DNA from: Thiotrichales bacterium 19S3-11
GTDB lineage: Bacteria > Pseudomonadota > Gammaproteobacteria > Francisellales > Francisellaceae
Direction of reading: 5' to 3'
Assembly (NCBI GenBank): GCA_021713295.1
Contig: JAKJJU010000001.1
Span: forward strand, 144,993-208,992
DNA: 64,000 nucleotides
In this document: positions 28,985-36,685 of the stretch, one piece after another
Numbering within the stretch: position 1 is the stretch's first letter
Layout of the letters: the number at the start of each line of letters is the position of its first letter
Notes under the pieces: model-generated
What the model saw: only the letters and a program-made list of their open reading frames with translations
Database searches by the model: none
Told to the model about the DNA's origin: nothing
Made by a program: the position numbers and the translations under genes

Positions 28985-30240
28985 TACAAAGATACCTTTT
29001 TTCCACTATCAGAGAAAATATTTTTAACATCAACGATAACTTTTTTTGTCTTAATTAAATCGTTTATTTTCTTTGTTTTAAAATCATCATGCGCCACAGC
29101 TATAATCACGCTATCACACAAGGTTAATTCTTCTATTGGTGAGATTTTTACACCGTAAGCATTTTGAGCATCTTCTTTATCCGCTTGATCATCAATGACA
29201 ATGGGCTTGATATTATATGATTTTAGCTCATTAATGATATCTAGCACTTTTGTATTTCTAACATCTGGACAGTTTTCTTTAAAAGTAAACCCTAGAATAG
29301 CAACTTGATTATTACGTATTGGTATATCCTGCTTAATCATCTCTTTAACTGTCAATTCAGCTACGTATTTTCCCATACTATCATTGATTCTACGCCCTGA
29401 CAAAATAACTTCTGGATGATAGCCAAGCTGCTCTGCCTTATAAGTTAGATAATAAGGATCTACACCAATACAATGACCACCAACCAATCCTGGTTTAAAG
29501 GCTAAGAAATTCCACTTCGTTGCCGCAGCCTCCAATACTTCATAGGTATTAATACCCATTAAGTGAAAAATCCTCGATAATTCATTAATAAATGCGATAT
29601 TAATATCTCGTTGTGAGTTTTCAATCACTTTAGCAGCTTCAGCAACCTTAATGGAGCTTGCTTTAAATACACCTGCTTCAATAACAGATTCATAAACACC
29701 CGCAATAATATCACAAATTTCTGCTGTCTGCCCTGAAACAACTTTTCGTATCTTTGTAAATGTATGCTGTTTATCTCCTGGGTTGATTCGCTCAGGTGAG
29801 TAACCAACAAAAAAATCTACACCACAAATAAGATTAGATTCTTGTTCTAAAATTGGCACGCATTCTTCTTCAGTTGCTCCCGGGTAAACTGTTGATTCAT
29901 AAACAACTATGTCACCTTTTTTAAGCACGCTTCCTATGGTTTTAGATGCCTCTAATAATGGTGTTAAGTTTGGCTTATTTGCATGATCAATTGGTGTAGG
30001 TACCGCAATAATATGAAAGTCTGCTTTTTGCAGATCTAAAGTGTCACCAGTAATTAGTAAGTTAGCCACTTGTAATTGATCATCAGTTACTTCTAATGTA
30101 AAGTCATGACCTGCTTTTAATGTCTCAATTCTTCTTTTATTGATATCAAATGCAACAACTTGATGTTTTTGTCCAAAAGCAACTGCCACTGGCAACCCGA
30201 CATATCCTAAACCAATTACTGAAATTTTCCTATCTCGCAT
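28984..30240 (-). CDS. UDP-N-acetylhexosamine 6-dehydrogenase (WbpO/TviB-like)
   Basis: A nucleotide-sugar dehydrogenase that oxidises UDP-GalNAc or UDP-GlcNAc to the uronic acid. Motifs seen: [16 protein letters not shown] (NAD), [54 protein letters not shown], and the catalytic-Cys loop [16 protein letters not shown], followed by [10 protein letters not shown]. It matches the TviB/WbpO group more than UDP-glucose dehydrogenase. Together with the AsnB homologue it may give an amidated HexNAc uronic acid, as in Francisella O-antigen (inference). It is followed by manC with a 1-base overlap. Confidence 0.92.
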   Translation of the reverse strand: MRDRKISVIGLGYVGLPVAVAFGQKHQVVAFDINKRRIETLKAGHDFTLEVTDDQLQVANLLITGDTLDLQKADFHIIAVPTPIDHANKPNLTPLLEASKTIGSVLKKGDIVVYESTVYPGATEEECVPILEQESNLICGVDFFVGYSPERINPGDKQHTFTKIRKVVSGQTAEICDIIAGVYESVIEAGVFKASSIKVAEAAKVIENSQRDINIAFINELSRIFHLMGINTYEVLEAAATKWNFLAFKPGLVGGHCIGVDPYYLTYKAEQLGYHPEVILSGRRINDSMGKYVAELTVKEMIKQDIPIRNNQVAILGFTFKENCPDVRNTKVLDIINELKSYNIKPIVIDDQADKEDAQNAYGVKISPIEELTLCDSVIIAVAHDDFKTKKINDLIKTKKVIVDVKNIFSDSGKKVSL

Positions 30241-30353
30241 TGACCATACCTTTGGTTAAATTATATAGCAATTAATAATTGCCATCAGTTTAATGACTTC
30301 TTAAGCTAACTTCAACTTCACATGGCATTGTTGCATAAATATTTTTCTCTTTA
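30241..30353. other. Upstream gap of the TviB-like gene: palindrome and an IS5-like end
   Basis: The gap between the dehydrogenase and wzx genes is 320 bases, with nothing coding. Its left part holds a perfect 15-base palindrome, GCAATTA-A-TAATTGC (30268-30282), 28 bases before the dehydrogenase start codon. It also holds GGCATTGTTGCATAAAT (30324-30340), which resembles the inverted-repeat end of IS903-type IS5-family elements. The right part is an IS982 remnant, listed separately. Confidence 0.4.
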
Positions 30354-30540
30354 ACCTTAATTTGAAAACAGAAATCAACTTAACCATCTAATATTTATAG
30401 CATTTAGATGAAATAAACCTTCACAAACTACATCACTAATTTTGTAAAATAACTCATCACAGCATTCTGTCGCCTTAACAGCTTTTGCATTATCCTTGAA
30501 AAACAATTAAAAGCCAACCCAATCGGTAAGGAAACATGAA
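30354..30540 (+). pseudogene. Decayed left end of an IS982-family insertion sequence
   Basis: The segment aligns base by base with the element at 63739 onward. From ACCT at 30354 the flanks match, and TTCACAAACTACATCACTAA is identical in both. Shared blocks such as CTCATCACA, TTCTGTCGCCT and ATTATCCTTGAAAAACA then follow. The ATG of the transposase has become TTG, one base is missing just after it, and stops follow, so no product is possible. Similarity fades around 30530-30570, next to the wzx stop codon. The remnant shows an old insertion in the polysaccharide locus, later deleted from the right. Confidence 0.85.
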
Positions 30541-30560
30541 TAATAGTAGTAAACCTTTTT

Positions 30561-32048
30561 CTATTTAGACTGTAATCTCCGCTTTATAAACTGGCATATA
30601 ATTTGTCGCTCATTATGCATCGTTAATATAAACAAACAAAAAAAGATCAAATTCAATACACCACACATCAATAAATAGAAAAAATCAGAAAAGATAGGCA
30701 TTACCATATAGAGTAAATAATTAAACATAATATCGACTACTAAATAAATAATTAGCTGTAAAACTAAAATGAAATAATTTTTGTAACTAATTTTTAAAAA
30801 ACGCAATGAAACTTTTACAACATACCAATTATTCGTTAATAACTGTGCAATTAATAAAGCAGCTCCCACACCTATAACACCATAATAATGAGCTAAAGTC
30901 AGACTTAATATTATATTCACAACACCACCAATTAAGGCTATACGAGCAAACTTGACATATCCTGAAGCCATCGTTACCTGCGCACAAGAGACATGATGCG
31001 CTTCTAAGATAGTTGTAATAAACATAATCACTAACAATGCAAAATTAAATTGAAAATCTTTACCTAACCAAAAATGACCTACCTGCTGATGATTAAAAAT
31101 AATAAAAATGGCTGTAAAAACAGCGAGCATACTAGCAAATTTAACATTAAATAAAAATAACCGATAAACCCCTTGCTCATCAGAATGTCCTTTTTTCATT
31201 GATATAAAAGGAACACTGGCTGCATTAAAGATACTCGACAATCCCATCATCGCCGTGCACAATTGTTTAATCACTGCAAAAGCAGCAACTTCTGCGATAC
31301 CAACAATACCTGCAACCACAAATGTATCAATCTGCAGAATTAAAACCGCACCTAACGACATAATTGTCCATTGCAAACAGGGTTCTAATAAACGCTTAAT
31401 AACGGTAATTTGTAACGCCATTTTTGTAATACGCATTTTAAAATGATAACGAACATATAAAGACGCAGTCAAAAACAATAATGTAAAACTTGCTAAATAG
31501 GTTGCAGAAATACTAATAAGCCCGCCACCGTACCACAGTACCAATGCGCCCAAAAAAGCATTGATTGCTGAAGTCATTGCTAATAACCACTTTTGCATAC
31601 TGACATGCCCATAACCATAAATAAAGGCCATCGGTGGATTTGTTAAAAAACGCACTATAACGGCCAATGAAAATAAAATAAAGGCATAAATAACATGGGG
31701 TTCTATATTTTTCTGAAAATAGATATACAAAAAAATAATACATAACCCTAAACAAACAAGTATCGACAAAATATGATTTAATTTAAGCACTGTTGTATAG
31801 AGTAACCGCTCTCGATAAACTCTATTTCTCTTATAACTTGCTAAACCTAGTTCTCTACTTAAGGTTGGGCTTAATCCAAAATCACACAAATTAATAAATG
31901 TAAAAATACCAAGAAACAAAAACCAAATACCCGCATCTACTGTACTTAAATAACGGATAACAAAAGCTGATTGGACTACACTACCGAAAAGTAACATTGC
32001 ATAAGCAATAAAACTTGAAAAAACTCCGAAAGAGATTGATTTATTCAT
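30561..32048 (-). CDS. wzx: Wzx-type O-antigen flippase
   Basis: A polytopic protein of 495 residues with about 12-14 hydrophobic segments in the MATE/MOP fold. The N-terminus (FVIRYLSTVDAGIWFLFLGI) and the stretch FGLSPTLSRELGLAS are like PST-family polysaccharide transporters. Wzx moves undecaprenyl-linked repeat units to the periplasmic face. It is the only transporter in the locus. No ABC transporter (Wzm/Wzt) and no Wza/Wzc capsule-export genes are seen, so the product is probably O-antigen-like. It overlaps the preceding reductase gene by 4 bases. Confidence 0.88.
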   Translation of the reverse strand: MNKSISFGVFSSFIAYAMLLFGSVVQSAFVIRYLSTVDAGIWFLFLGIFTFINLCDFGLSPTLSRELGLASYKRNRVYRERLLYTTVLKLNHILSILVCLGLCIIFLYIYFQKNIEPHVIYAFILFSLAVIVRFLTNPPMAFIYGYGHVSMQKWLLAMTSAINAFLGALVLWYGGGLISISATYLASFTLLFLTASLYVRYHFKMRITKMALQITVIKRLLEPCLQWTIMSLGAVLILQIDTFVVAGIVGIAEVAAFAVIKQLCTAMMGLSSIFNAASVPFISMKKGHSDEQGVYRLFLFNVKFASMLAVFTAIFIIFNHQQVGHFWLGKDFQFNFALLVIMFITTILEAHHVSCAQVTMASGYVKFARIALIGGVVNIILSLTLAHYYGVIGVGAALLIAQLLTNNWYVVKVSLRFLKISYKNYFILVLQLIIYLVVDIMFNYLLYMVMPIFSDFFYLLMCGVLNLIFFCLFILTMHNERQIICQFIKRRLQSK

Positions 32049-32923
32049 TCAATGCCTTCTGGAAAATGATACATTGGCCGCCACTGAGGTAGAATACTAT
32101 AATCTTGCCACAAACACATTGTTTCTCTATCTCTATATGGCCTATCACCCCAATTAATATTAAGCTTTACATTTTTGGATAATTCAAATTTTTTAACCAC
32201 ATCTTTTAACGTTAGTACTTTTCCAGATGCAACTGCAAATGATTCATCACTAGTTATTTGTTTTTTCTCTATTATTCTTGCTGCTGCAATTAAAAAAGCA
32301 TTCACTACATCCTCAATATGAGTTAAATCTATCTGCTGAAGGCCTGGCGACATACCTAAAACTTCATTACTTAGCGCAATTCTTTTTAGTAAATGCAAAA
32401 GTTTTTTCCTTGGGTCATCTGGGCCATAAGTATCAAACAATTTCAGGGTAATACATTTAAATCGATGAGCATTGATATAATACGCTATTACCTTTTCAAA
32501 GGCTTCTTTTGTTGCTGCATATAAACAAACCGGATCATAGCTTTCATTGTTATAGTGCTGCCAACTGGTTCCTGTATTAACAATATACTTTATATTATTT
32601 TGTAACATTGCCTCTAAAAGATGTGTTCCAAATAATACGTTGGATTCTATAAGCTCAGTCACTTGATTACTATTATGTTCAGCAATAAAACATGACGCTA
32701 AATGAAAAACCAAATCAATTTGATAATTTTTAAGTCCATTAATTAGCGAGTCAACTGAACCATCCCAAATAACTAAATCAATTCGACTACTAATGGATTC
32801 TAATAAAAGAGTATTTGAGTGTTTACGAACGATACAAACAACACGATGACCTTCATCAACTAATCGTTTCGTTAATTTCGAACCAATATAGCCTGTAGCT
32901 CCAGTAATTAAATAATTTTTCAT
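32045..32923 (-). CDS. CDP-3,6-dideoxyhexose synthase-type C4 reductase (AscF/Abe/Prt-like)
   Basis: NAD-dependent epimerase/dehydratase family: LITGATGYIGSKLTKRLVDE, FHLASCF, NTGTSWQHYNNESYDPV, YAATKEAFEKV with the catalytic YxxxK, and LKLFDTYGPDDPRKKLL. The WQHYNNESYDPVCLYAATK run resembles abequose, paratose and ascarylose synthases, which reduce C4 of the CDP-keto-dideoxyhexose to finish the nucleotide sugar. It lies after the RmlC-like epimerase, 11 bases on, an order that fits ascarylose (AscE-AscF). Abequose- or paratose-type products need no epimerase. The precise isomer is inference. Length is 292. Confidence 0.8.
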   Translation of the reverse strand: MKNYLITGATGYIGSKLTKRLVDEGHRVVCIVRKHSNTLLLESISSRIDLVIWDGSVDSLINGLKNYQIDLVFHLASCFIAEHNSNQVTELIESNVLFGTHLLEAMLQNNIKYIVNTGTSWQHYNNESYDPVCLYAATKEAFEKVIAYYINAHRFKCITLKLFDTYGPDDPRKKLLHLLKRIALSNEVLGMSPGLQQIDLTHIEDVVNAFLIAAARIIEKKQITSDESFAVASGKVLTLKDVVKKFELSKNVKLNINWGDRPYRDRETMCLWQDYSILPQWRPMYHFPEGIE

Positions 32924-32934
32924 ATCTGCCTCAA

Positions 32935-33486
32935 TTAAAATACAAAAGGGGATTTAAAATTAGCAACTAACGGATGAAGCTGATCTCGCTCTGATAAAAT
33001 TAATGGTTTTGTAATTTGCCAAATACCTTCACAGCTTTTCCAACTAACTCCATAATCACTTTCTGGAACATAAACTGTCGATGTTTTATAAACCATAACT
33101 GCTTGGTCTGAGATTGTTAAAAACCCATGCGCAATACCCTTAGGAATGTATAATACATTAGAGCAGCTACCTGAAAGCTCAAGTGTAATTGCTTTTAAAT
33201 AACTTGGAGAGCCTTTCCTTAAATCCAATAAAACATCCTGAACTTTACCTTCAATACAATAAACTAATTTAACATGCTCATCAGGCGGTAGCTGAAAATG
33301 AAGGCCACGTAATGTAGCTTCTTTAGAAATAGAATAATATTCTTCTTTAAATTCTGTTTCTAGTAATCCATGTTGGTGAAATATCCCTTCATGAAAGGTT
33401 TTAACAAAAGCACCTCGATCATCTTTAACAATTCTAGGAGAAATTTCATAAACACCCGACATATTCAACTCTTTAAACTGCATCAT
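32935..33486 (-). CDS. RmlC-like nucleotide-sugar epimerase (AscE-type candidate)
   Basis: A cupin of the dTDP-4-dehydrorhamnose 3,5-epimerase fold: EISPRIVKDDRGAFVKTFHE, EEYYSISKEATLRGLHFQLP with the catalytic His, KVQDVLLDLRKGSPSY, IPKGIAHGFLTISDQAVMVY. Length 183 is normal. No dTDP-glucose genes (rmlA, rmlB, rmlD) are in the window. The neighbours are the CDP pathway genes, so a C5 epimerase acting on CDP-3,6-dideoxy-4-hexulose (AscE) is more likely than RmlC. The exact carbon(s) inverted cannot be told. Confidence 0.78.
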   Translation of the reverse strand: MMQFKELNMSGVYEISPRIVKDDRGAFVKTFHEGIFHQHGLLETEFKEEYYSISKEATLRGLHFQLPPDEHVKLVYCIEGKVQDVLLDLRKGSPSYLKAITLELSGSCSNVLYIPKGIAHGFLTISDQAVMVYKTSTVYVPESDYGVSWKSCEGIWQITKPLILSERDQLHPLVANFKSPFVF

Positions 33487-33498
33487 GCGATCACTCTA

Positions 33499-34713
33499 TT
33501 ATTGATACTGTGACAAAAACTGAGCAACTTGTTCATGCACATAATCAATCATTGTTTGTGTTAAGCCATGATGACAAGCCAATAAAATACCACCACGCAT
33601 TACATCATCTGCATTAGCATAACCAAGTTCATTTGCCCTATGCGGGATTGATTTAAAACCAGGCTGGCGTAGAATATTTCCTGTAAATACTGTACGTGTT
33701 TGGATATTTGCTTTTTCTAAGTAAATCTGCATTTCCGTTCTCGTAAATGGTGCACTTTGTTTCACGGTTAGTGGAAAAGCAAGCCAACCTGTCCGAGCAT
33801 TTTCTAGCGTCTCCGGTAGTATAAACCAATCCTGATATTGCTCAAAAAATACATGCTGTTGGTTAAACCATTTTATGCGTGCATCAATATTTTGTTGTAA
33901 CTTAGCTAATTGTACAAGACCAAAGGCAGCCCCCATCTCAGATGGCTCTAAGTTATAACCCAATGCCTCAAAAACAAATTTAGCATCATAACGAATGCCT
34001 TCAATATCAACGTTAAAGCGATTTTCAATGGCTTCTGATTCAACAAATAATGATGAGCTTCTACCCCAGCTACGTAATAGTTTTGCTCGGGCGTTTAGCT
34101 CTTTATCATTAACACATAACATACCACCATTACCCGCACAATTAATCACATGAGAGCCATAAAAGCTTGTTGTACTAATATCAACAAAACGTCCTGATGA
34201 TTTACCATCAATTTCAGCACCTAAGGTATCACAAGAATCTTCAACCGTGATTAAATCGTACTTATCCGCTAACTGTCGTAATTTTTTCCAGTCTGGTAAA
34301 TTACCCAAAAGATTCGGTATCATCATTGCTTTTGTGTTCGATGTTATCATTGATTCTACCTGATCAACATCAATATTATAAGTTCCAGGTTTCACATCGA
34401 TAAAAACAGGAATTAAGCCACTCTTAATTAAAGGCGCTACTGTTGTTGAGAAAGTTAAAACAGGCGTAATAACTTCAGAACCCTCTGGTAAGTTAAGTAA
34501 CTCAATTGCCAGATAATTTGCTGAGGAGCCTGAGTTCACCATAATGCCATAGTTTTTAGCATAAAGTTTAGCGACTTCTTGTTCCATTTGACGAACATGT
34601 TTACCCATTTGTGTTGATGTTTTAAGGCAATGAACAACCGCATCAATTTCATCTTGACCATGTACCGTACCACCATAAGGTACATGCATTTTTTTCTCTA
34701 AAACTTTATCCAT
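33499..34713 (-). CDS. RfbH/ColD-like PMP-dependent NDP-sugar 3-dehydratase without Fe-S cysteines
   Basis: A DegT/DnrJ fold enzyme of 404 residues, with VNSGSSANYLAIELL, EDSCDTLGAEIDGKSSGRF and a His188 in FYGSHVINCAGNGGM where aminotransferases have the PLP-binding Lys. That His marks the 3-dehydratases RfbH and ColD. The C-terminal part (ALGYNLEPSEMGAAFGLVQL; FTGNILRQPGF) is closest to RfbH. In RfbH the WGR stretch is followed by a cysteine cluster for [2Fe-2S]; here it reads WGRSSSLFVESEAIENRF (216-233), without cysteine. It probably deoxygenates C3 of CDP-4-keto-6-deoxyglucose; the reducing partner is unknown. Confidence 0.8.
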   Translation of the reverse strand: MDKVLEKKMHVPYGGTVHGQDEIDAVVHCLKTSTQMGKHVRQMEQEVAKLYAKNYGIMVNSGSSANYLAIELLNLPEGSEVITPVLTFSTTVAPLIKSGLIPVFIDVKPGTYNIDVDQVESMITSNTKAMMIPNLLGNLPDWKKLRQLADKYDLITVEDSCDTLGAEIDGKSSGRFVDISTTSFYGSHVINCAGNGGMLCVNDKELNARAKLLRSWGRSSSLFVESEAIENRFNVDIEGIRYDAKFVFEALGYNLEPSEMGAAFGLVQLAKLQQNIDARIKWFNQQHVFFEQYQDWFILPETLENARTGWLAFPLTVKQSAPFTRTEMQIYLEKANIQTRTVFTGNILRQPGFKSIPHRANELGYANADDVMRGGILLACHHGLTQTMIDYVHEQVAQFLSQYQ

Positions 34714-34734
34714 TTCAAATTACCTATTTATTGA

Positions 34735-35526
34735 TTATTTTATATATACATCTCTAGCTGTATGAACTTGCGATCTTCTTTTAATTAAATCCAATACTGC
34801 TTTATCATTTTTTTGACTTTCATGAGGTGCAAATAACGCCTTACCTCTACTCGATGCACCTGCTCTAGGCTCACTTAAATAATAAATTGCTAATGAGCGA
34901 CGTGCTTGATTTTCTGGGCACTTAATTGGTTCAGGCAGTCCATGCCAGCTATTACACGTGGTATCAAAAATTACTGCACGATTAAATATTGGTTCTACCG
35001 ATTTAGCTAGCGCTTTTGGTTGATTAGTCACCTGGTCATGCGACCATAAACCTAAAGCACCACCCCATTGAGATTGCCATGATTCATTAATATAGATAAT
35101 GATATTTAGGCGACGCTCTAAACCAAGTTTTGGGTGAATAGAGTAGTCCAAATGTGTATTTAGCTTACCGCCTGCACTGTGTATATGCCACCCACCACCA
35201 TTCAATCCTGTATCTGCTAGCAACTCTACGCCGGGCATCATTTGATTTAGTTTCTTAATAAAGCTTGGGCTGTTTAAATAAGCGAAAAATTGATAGGTAG
35301 TAATCGGAAATTTTTCCCAAGCATTACATAATTTTTTAATTTCAATTGCATTATTATATTGATGCCATATCTCATTATCAAAAGATGGAAATTCAGAATC
35401 TAACTTTCTAGCTAAATCTAAGTCTAAAAAATTGTCAATAATAATATGTGGGAAAGGTTTAGCTTGTTTGAATTCTTCTGTTAATAAAGCAAAATCTGAA
35501 TATATCTTATTTTCTAATTTTAACAT
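34735..35526 (-). CDS. 2-oxoglutarate/Fe(II)-dependent oxygenase
   Basis: The 263-residue protein has the double-stranded beta-helix signature of the 2OG-Fe(II) oxygenase superfamily (prolyl-hydroxylase-like). It shows THLD (HxD iron ligands, within LNTHLDYSIHPKLG), then RRLNIIIYIN and WGGALGLW, the distal His in NSWHGLPEPI, and a 2OG-binding Arg in RRSLAIYYLSEP. Its gene overlaps the end of rfbG by 7 bases, so it is translated with the CDP-sugar pathway. A hydroxylation or oxidation of a nucleotide sugar, glycan or phosphonate-like group is plausible, but the substrate is unknown. I know of no such enzyme as a standard step in dideoxyhexose synthesis. Confidence 0.8.
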   Translation of the reverse strand: MLKLENKIYSDFALLTEEFKQAKPFPHIIIDNFLDLDLARKLDSEFPSFDNEIWHQYNNAIEIKKLCNAWEKFPITTYQFFAYLNSPSFIKKLNQMMPGVELLADTGLNGGGWHIHSAGGKLNTHLDYSIHPKLGLERRLNIIIYINESWQSQWGGALGLWSHDQVTNQPKALAKSVEPIFNRAVIFDTTCNSWHGLPEPIKCPENQARRSLAIYYLSEPRAGASSRGKALFAPHESQKNDKAVLDLIKRRSQVHTARDVYIK

Positions 35527-36626
35527 TTTAACTCCTTATTATTTTCACTGTCAGTATTGAACCCTTGTTCATATAAGTGAAGTTGAGCCAATGTTAACTT
35601 AAATAAATTTTCACCGCAAGCGTAGGCGATATACCAGTTAATAATGAAATCTAATGTTTGCTCAAGTCGCCATCTTGGCTGCCAGTTTAAATATGCTCTT
35701 GCTTTTGAACTGTCTAGTTTTAAATAACTTGCTTCATGAGGATTAATCTTTTCATCTAACTGCCATTGAGCTTTTGACATCCAATTATTAGCTAAATATT
35801 CAACAATATATTCTACTGGTTTTACATCAGAATCATAGGGTCCAAAATTCCAACTAGAGGCATAATTGATAGGATCATACCATAATTTTTCAGCTAATAA
35901 TAAATACCCAGATAATGGCTCAAGTACGTGCTGCCACGGTCTAATGGCTTTTGGGCTTCTTACGATCACTGCTTTGTGATCTATCAAAGACTTTATAATA
36001 TCTGGAATTAAACGGTCCTTTGCCCAGTCACCACCCCCAATAACATTCCCTGCCCTAGCAGTAGCGATTGCAGTTTTATGTTGTTGATCACCTTGAACAT
36101 TAAAAAAAGAATTTCGATACGCTGACGTTACTAACTCTGAACAGGCCTTACTATTGCTATAAGGATCATAACCACCTAGTGGCTCATTCTCTCGATAGCT
36201 CCAGTGCCACTCTTTATTCTCATAACACTTATCCGTAGTAACATTAACTACTACTTTAACAGATGGACATTGACGTACAGCTTCAAATAAATGTACCGTA
36301 CCCATAACATTTGTCTCATAAGTCTCTAATGGATTCTGATATGAATGTCTAACTAAAGGTTGCGCAGCCATATGAATAATAATATCTGGAGCAACTGTAT
36401 TTATGCGCTCTTTAAAAGATGCCAAATTACGAATATCACCTATACAATGATCTATATGTGATGGCATATCCAATAACTCAAACAATGAAGGAGTTGTATT
36501 AGGTGATAATGCATAGCCATATACTTTAGCACCTATCTGAGTTAACCATAAAGATAACCAAACACCTTTAAAACCTGTATGACCAGTAACTAAAACTTTT
36601 TTATCCTGCCAAAATGCCTTATTCAT
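35520..36626 (-). CDS. rfbG: CDP-glucose 4,6-dehydratase
   Basis: RfbG turns CDP-glucose into CDP-4-keto-6-deoxyglucose. The SDR features are KVLVTGHTGFKGVWLSLWL, MAAQPLVRHSYQNPLETYE, VNVTTDKCYENKEW, ENEPLGGYDPYSNSKACSEL with YxxxK, and ATARAGNVIGGGDWAKDRLI, all diagnostic of CDP-glucose dehydratases. Length 368 is standard. The gene is the second of the array after the phosphatase-like gene at 36686 and overlaps the oxygenase gene by 7 bases. Its substrate comes from RfbF at 22511. Confidence 0.96.
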   Translation of the reverse strand: MNKAFWQDKKVLVTGHTGFKGVWLSLWLTQIGAKVYGYALSPNTTPSLFELLDMPSHIDHCIGDIRNLASFKERINTVAPDIIIHMAAQPLVRHSYQNPLETYETNVMGTVHLFEAVRQCPSVKVVVNVTTDKCYENKEWHWSYRENEPLGGYDPYSNSKACSELVTSAYRNSFFNVQGDQQHKTAIATARAGNVIGGGDWAKDRLIPDIIKSLIDHKAVIVRSPKAIRPWQHVLEPLSGYLLLAEKLWYDPINYASSWNFGPYDSDVKPVEYIVEYLANNWMSKAQWQLDEKINPHEASYLKLDSSKARAYLNWQPRWRLEQTLDFIINWYIAYACGENLFKLTLAQLHLYEQGFNTDSENNKELKC

Positions 36627-36685
36627 TGTCTATGGCCCATAATAAATTACTCCAACTACTAAACCCATTCATTTTTACTTTACCA

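Noticed and set aside
23319..30240. GDP-fucose as the product of gmd and the Fcl-like reductase
   Set aside because: colD with its diagnostic His192 is coupled to the reductase gene, so colitose is the simpler reading; fucose is kept only as an alternative.
32935..33486. dTDP-rhamnose pathway (RmlC)
   Set aside because: No rmlA, rmlB or rmlD is present in the window and the neighbours are CDP-sugar genes.
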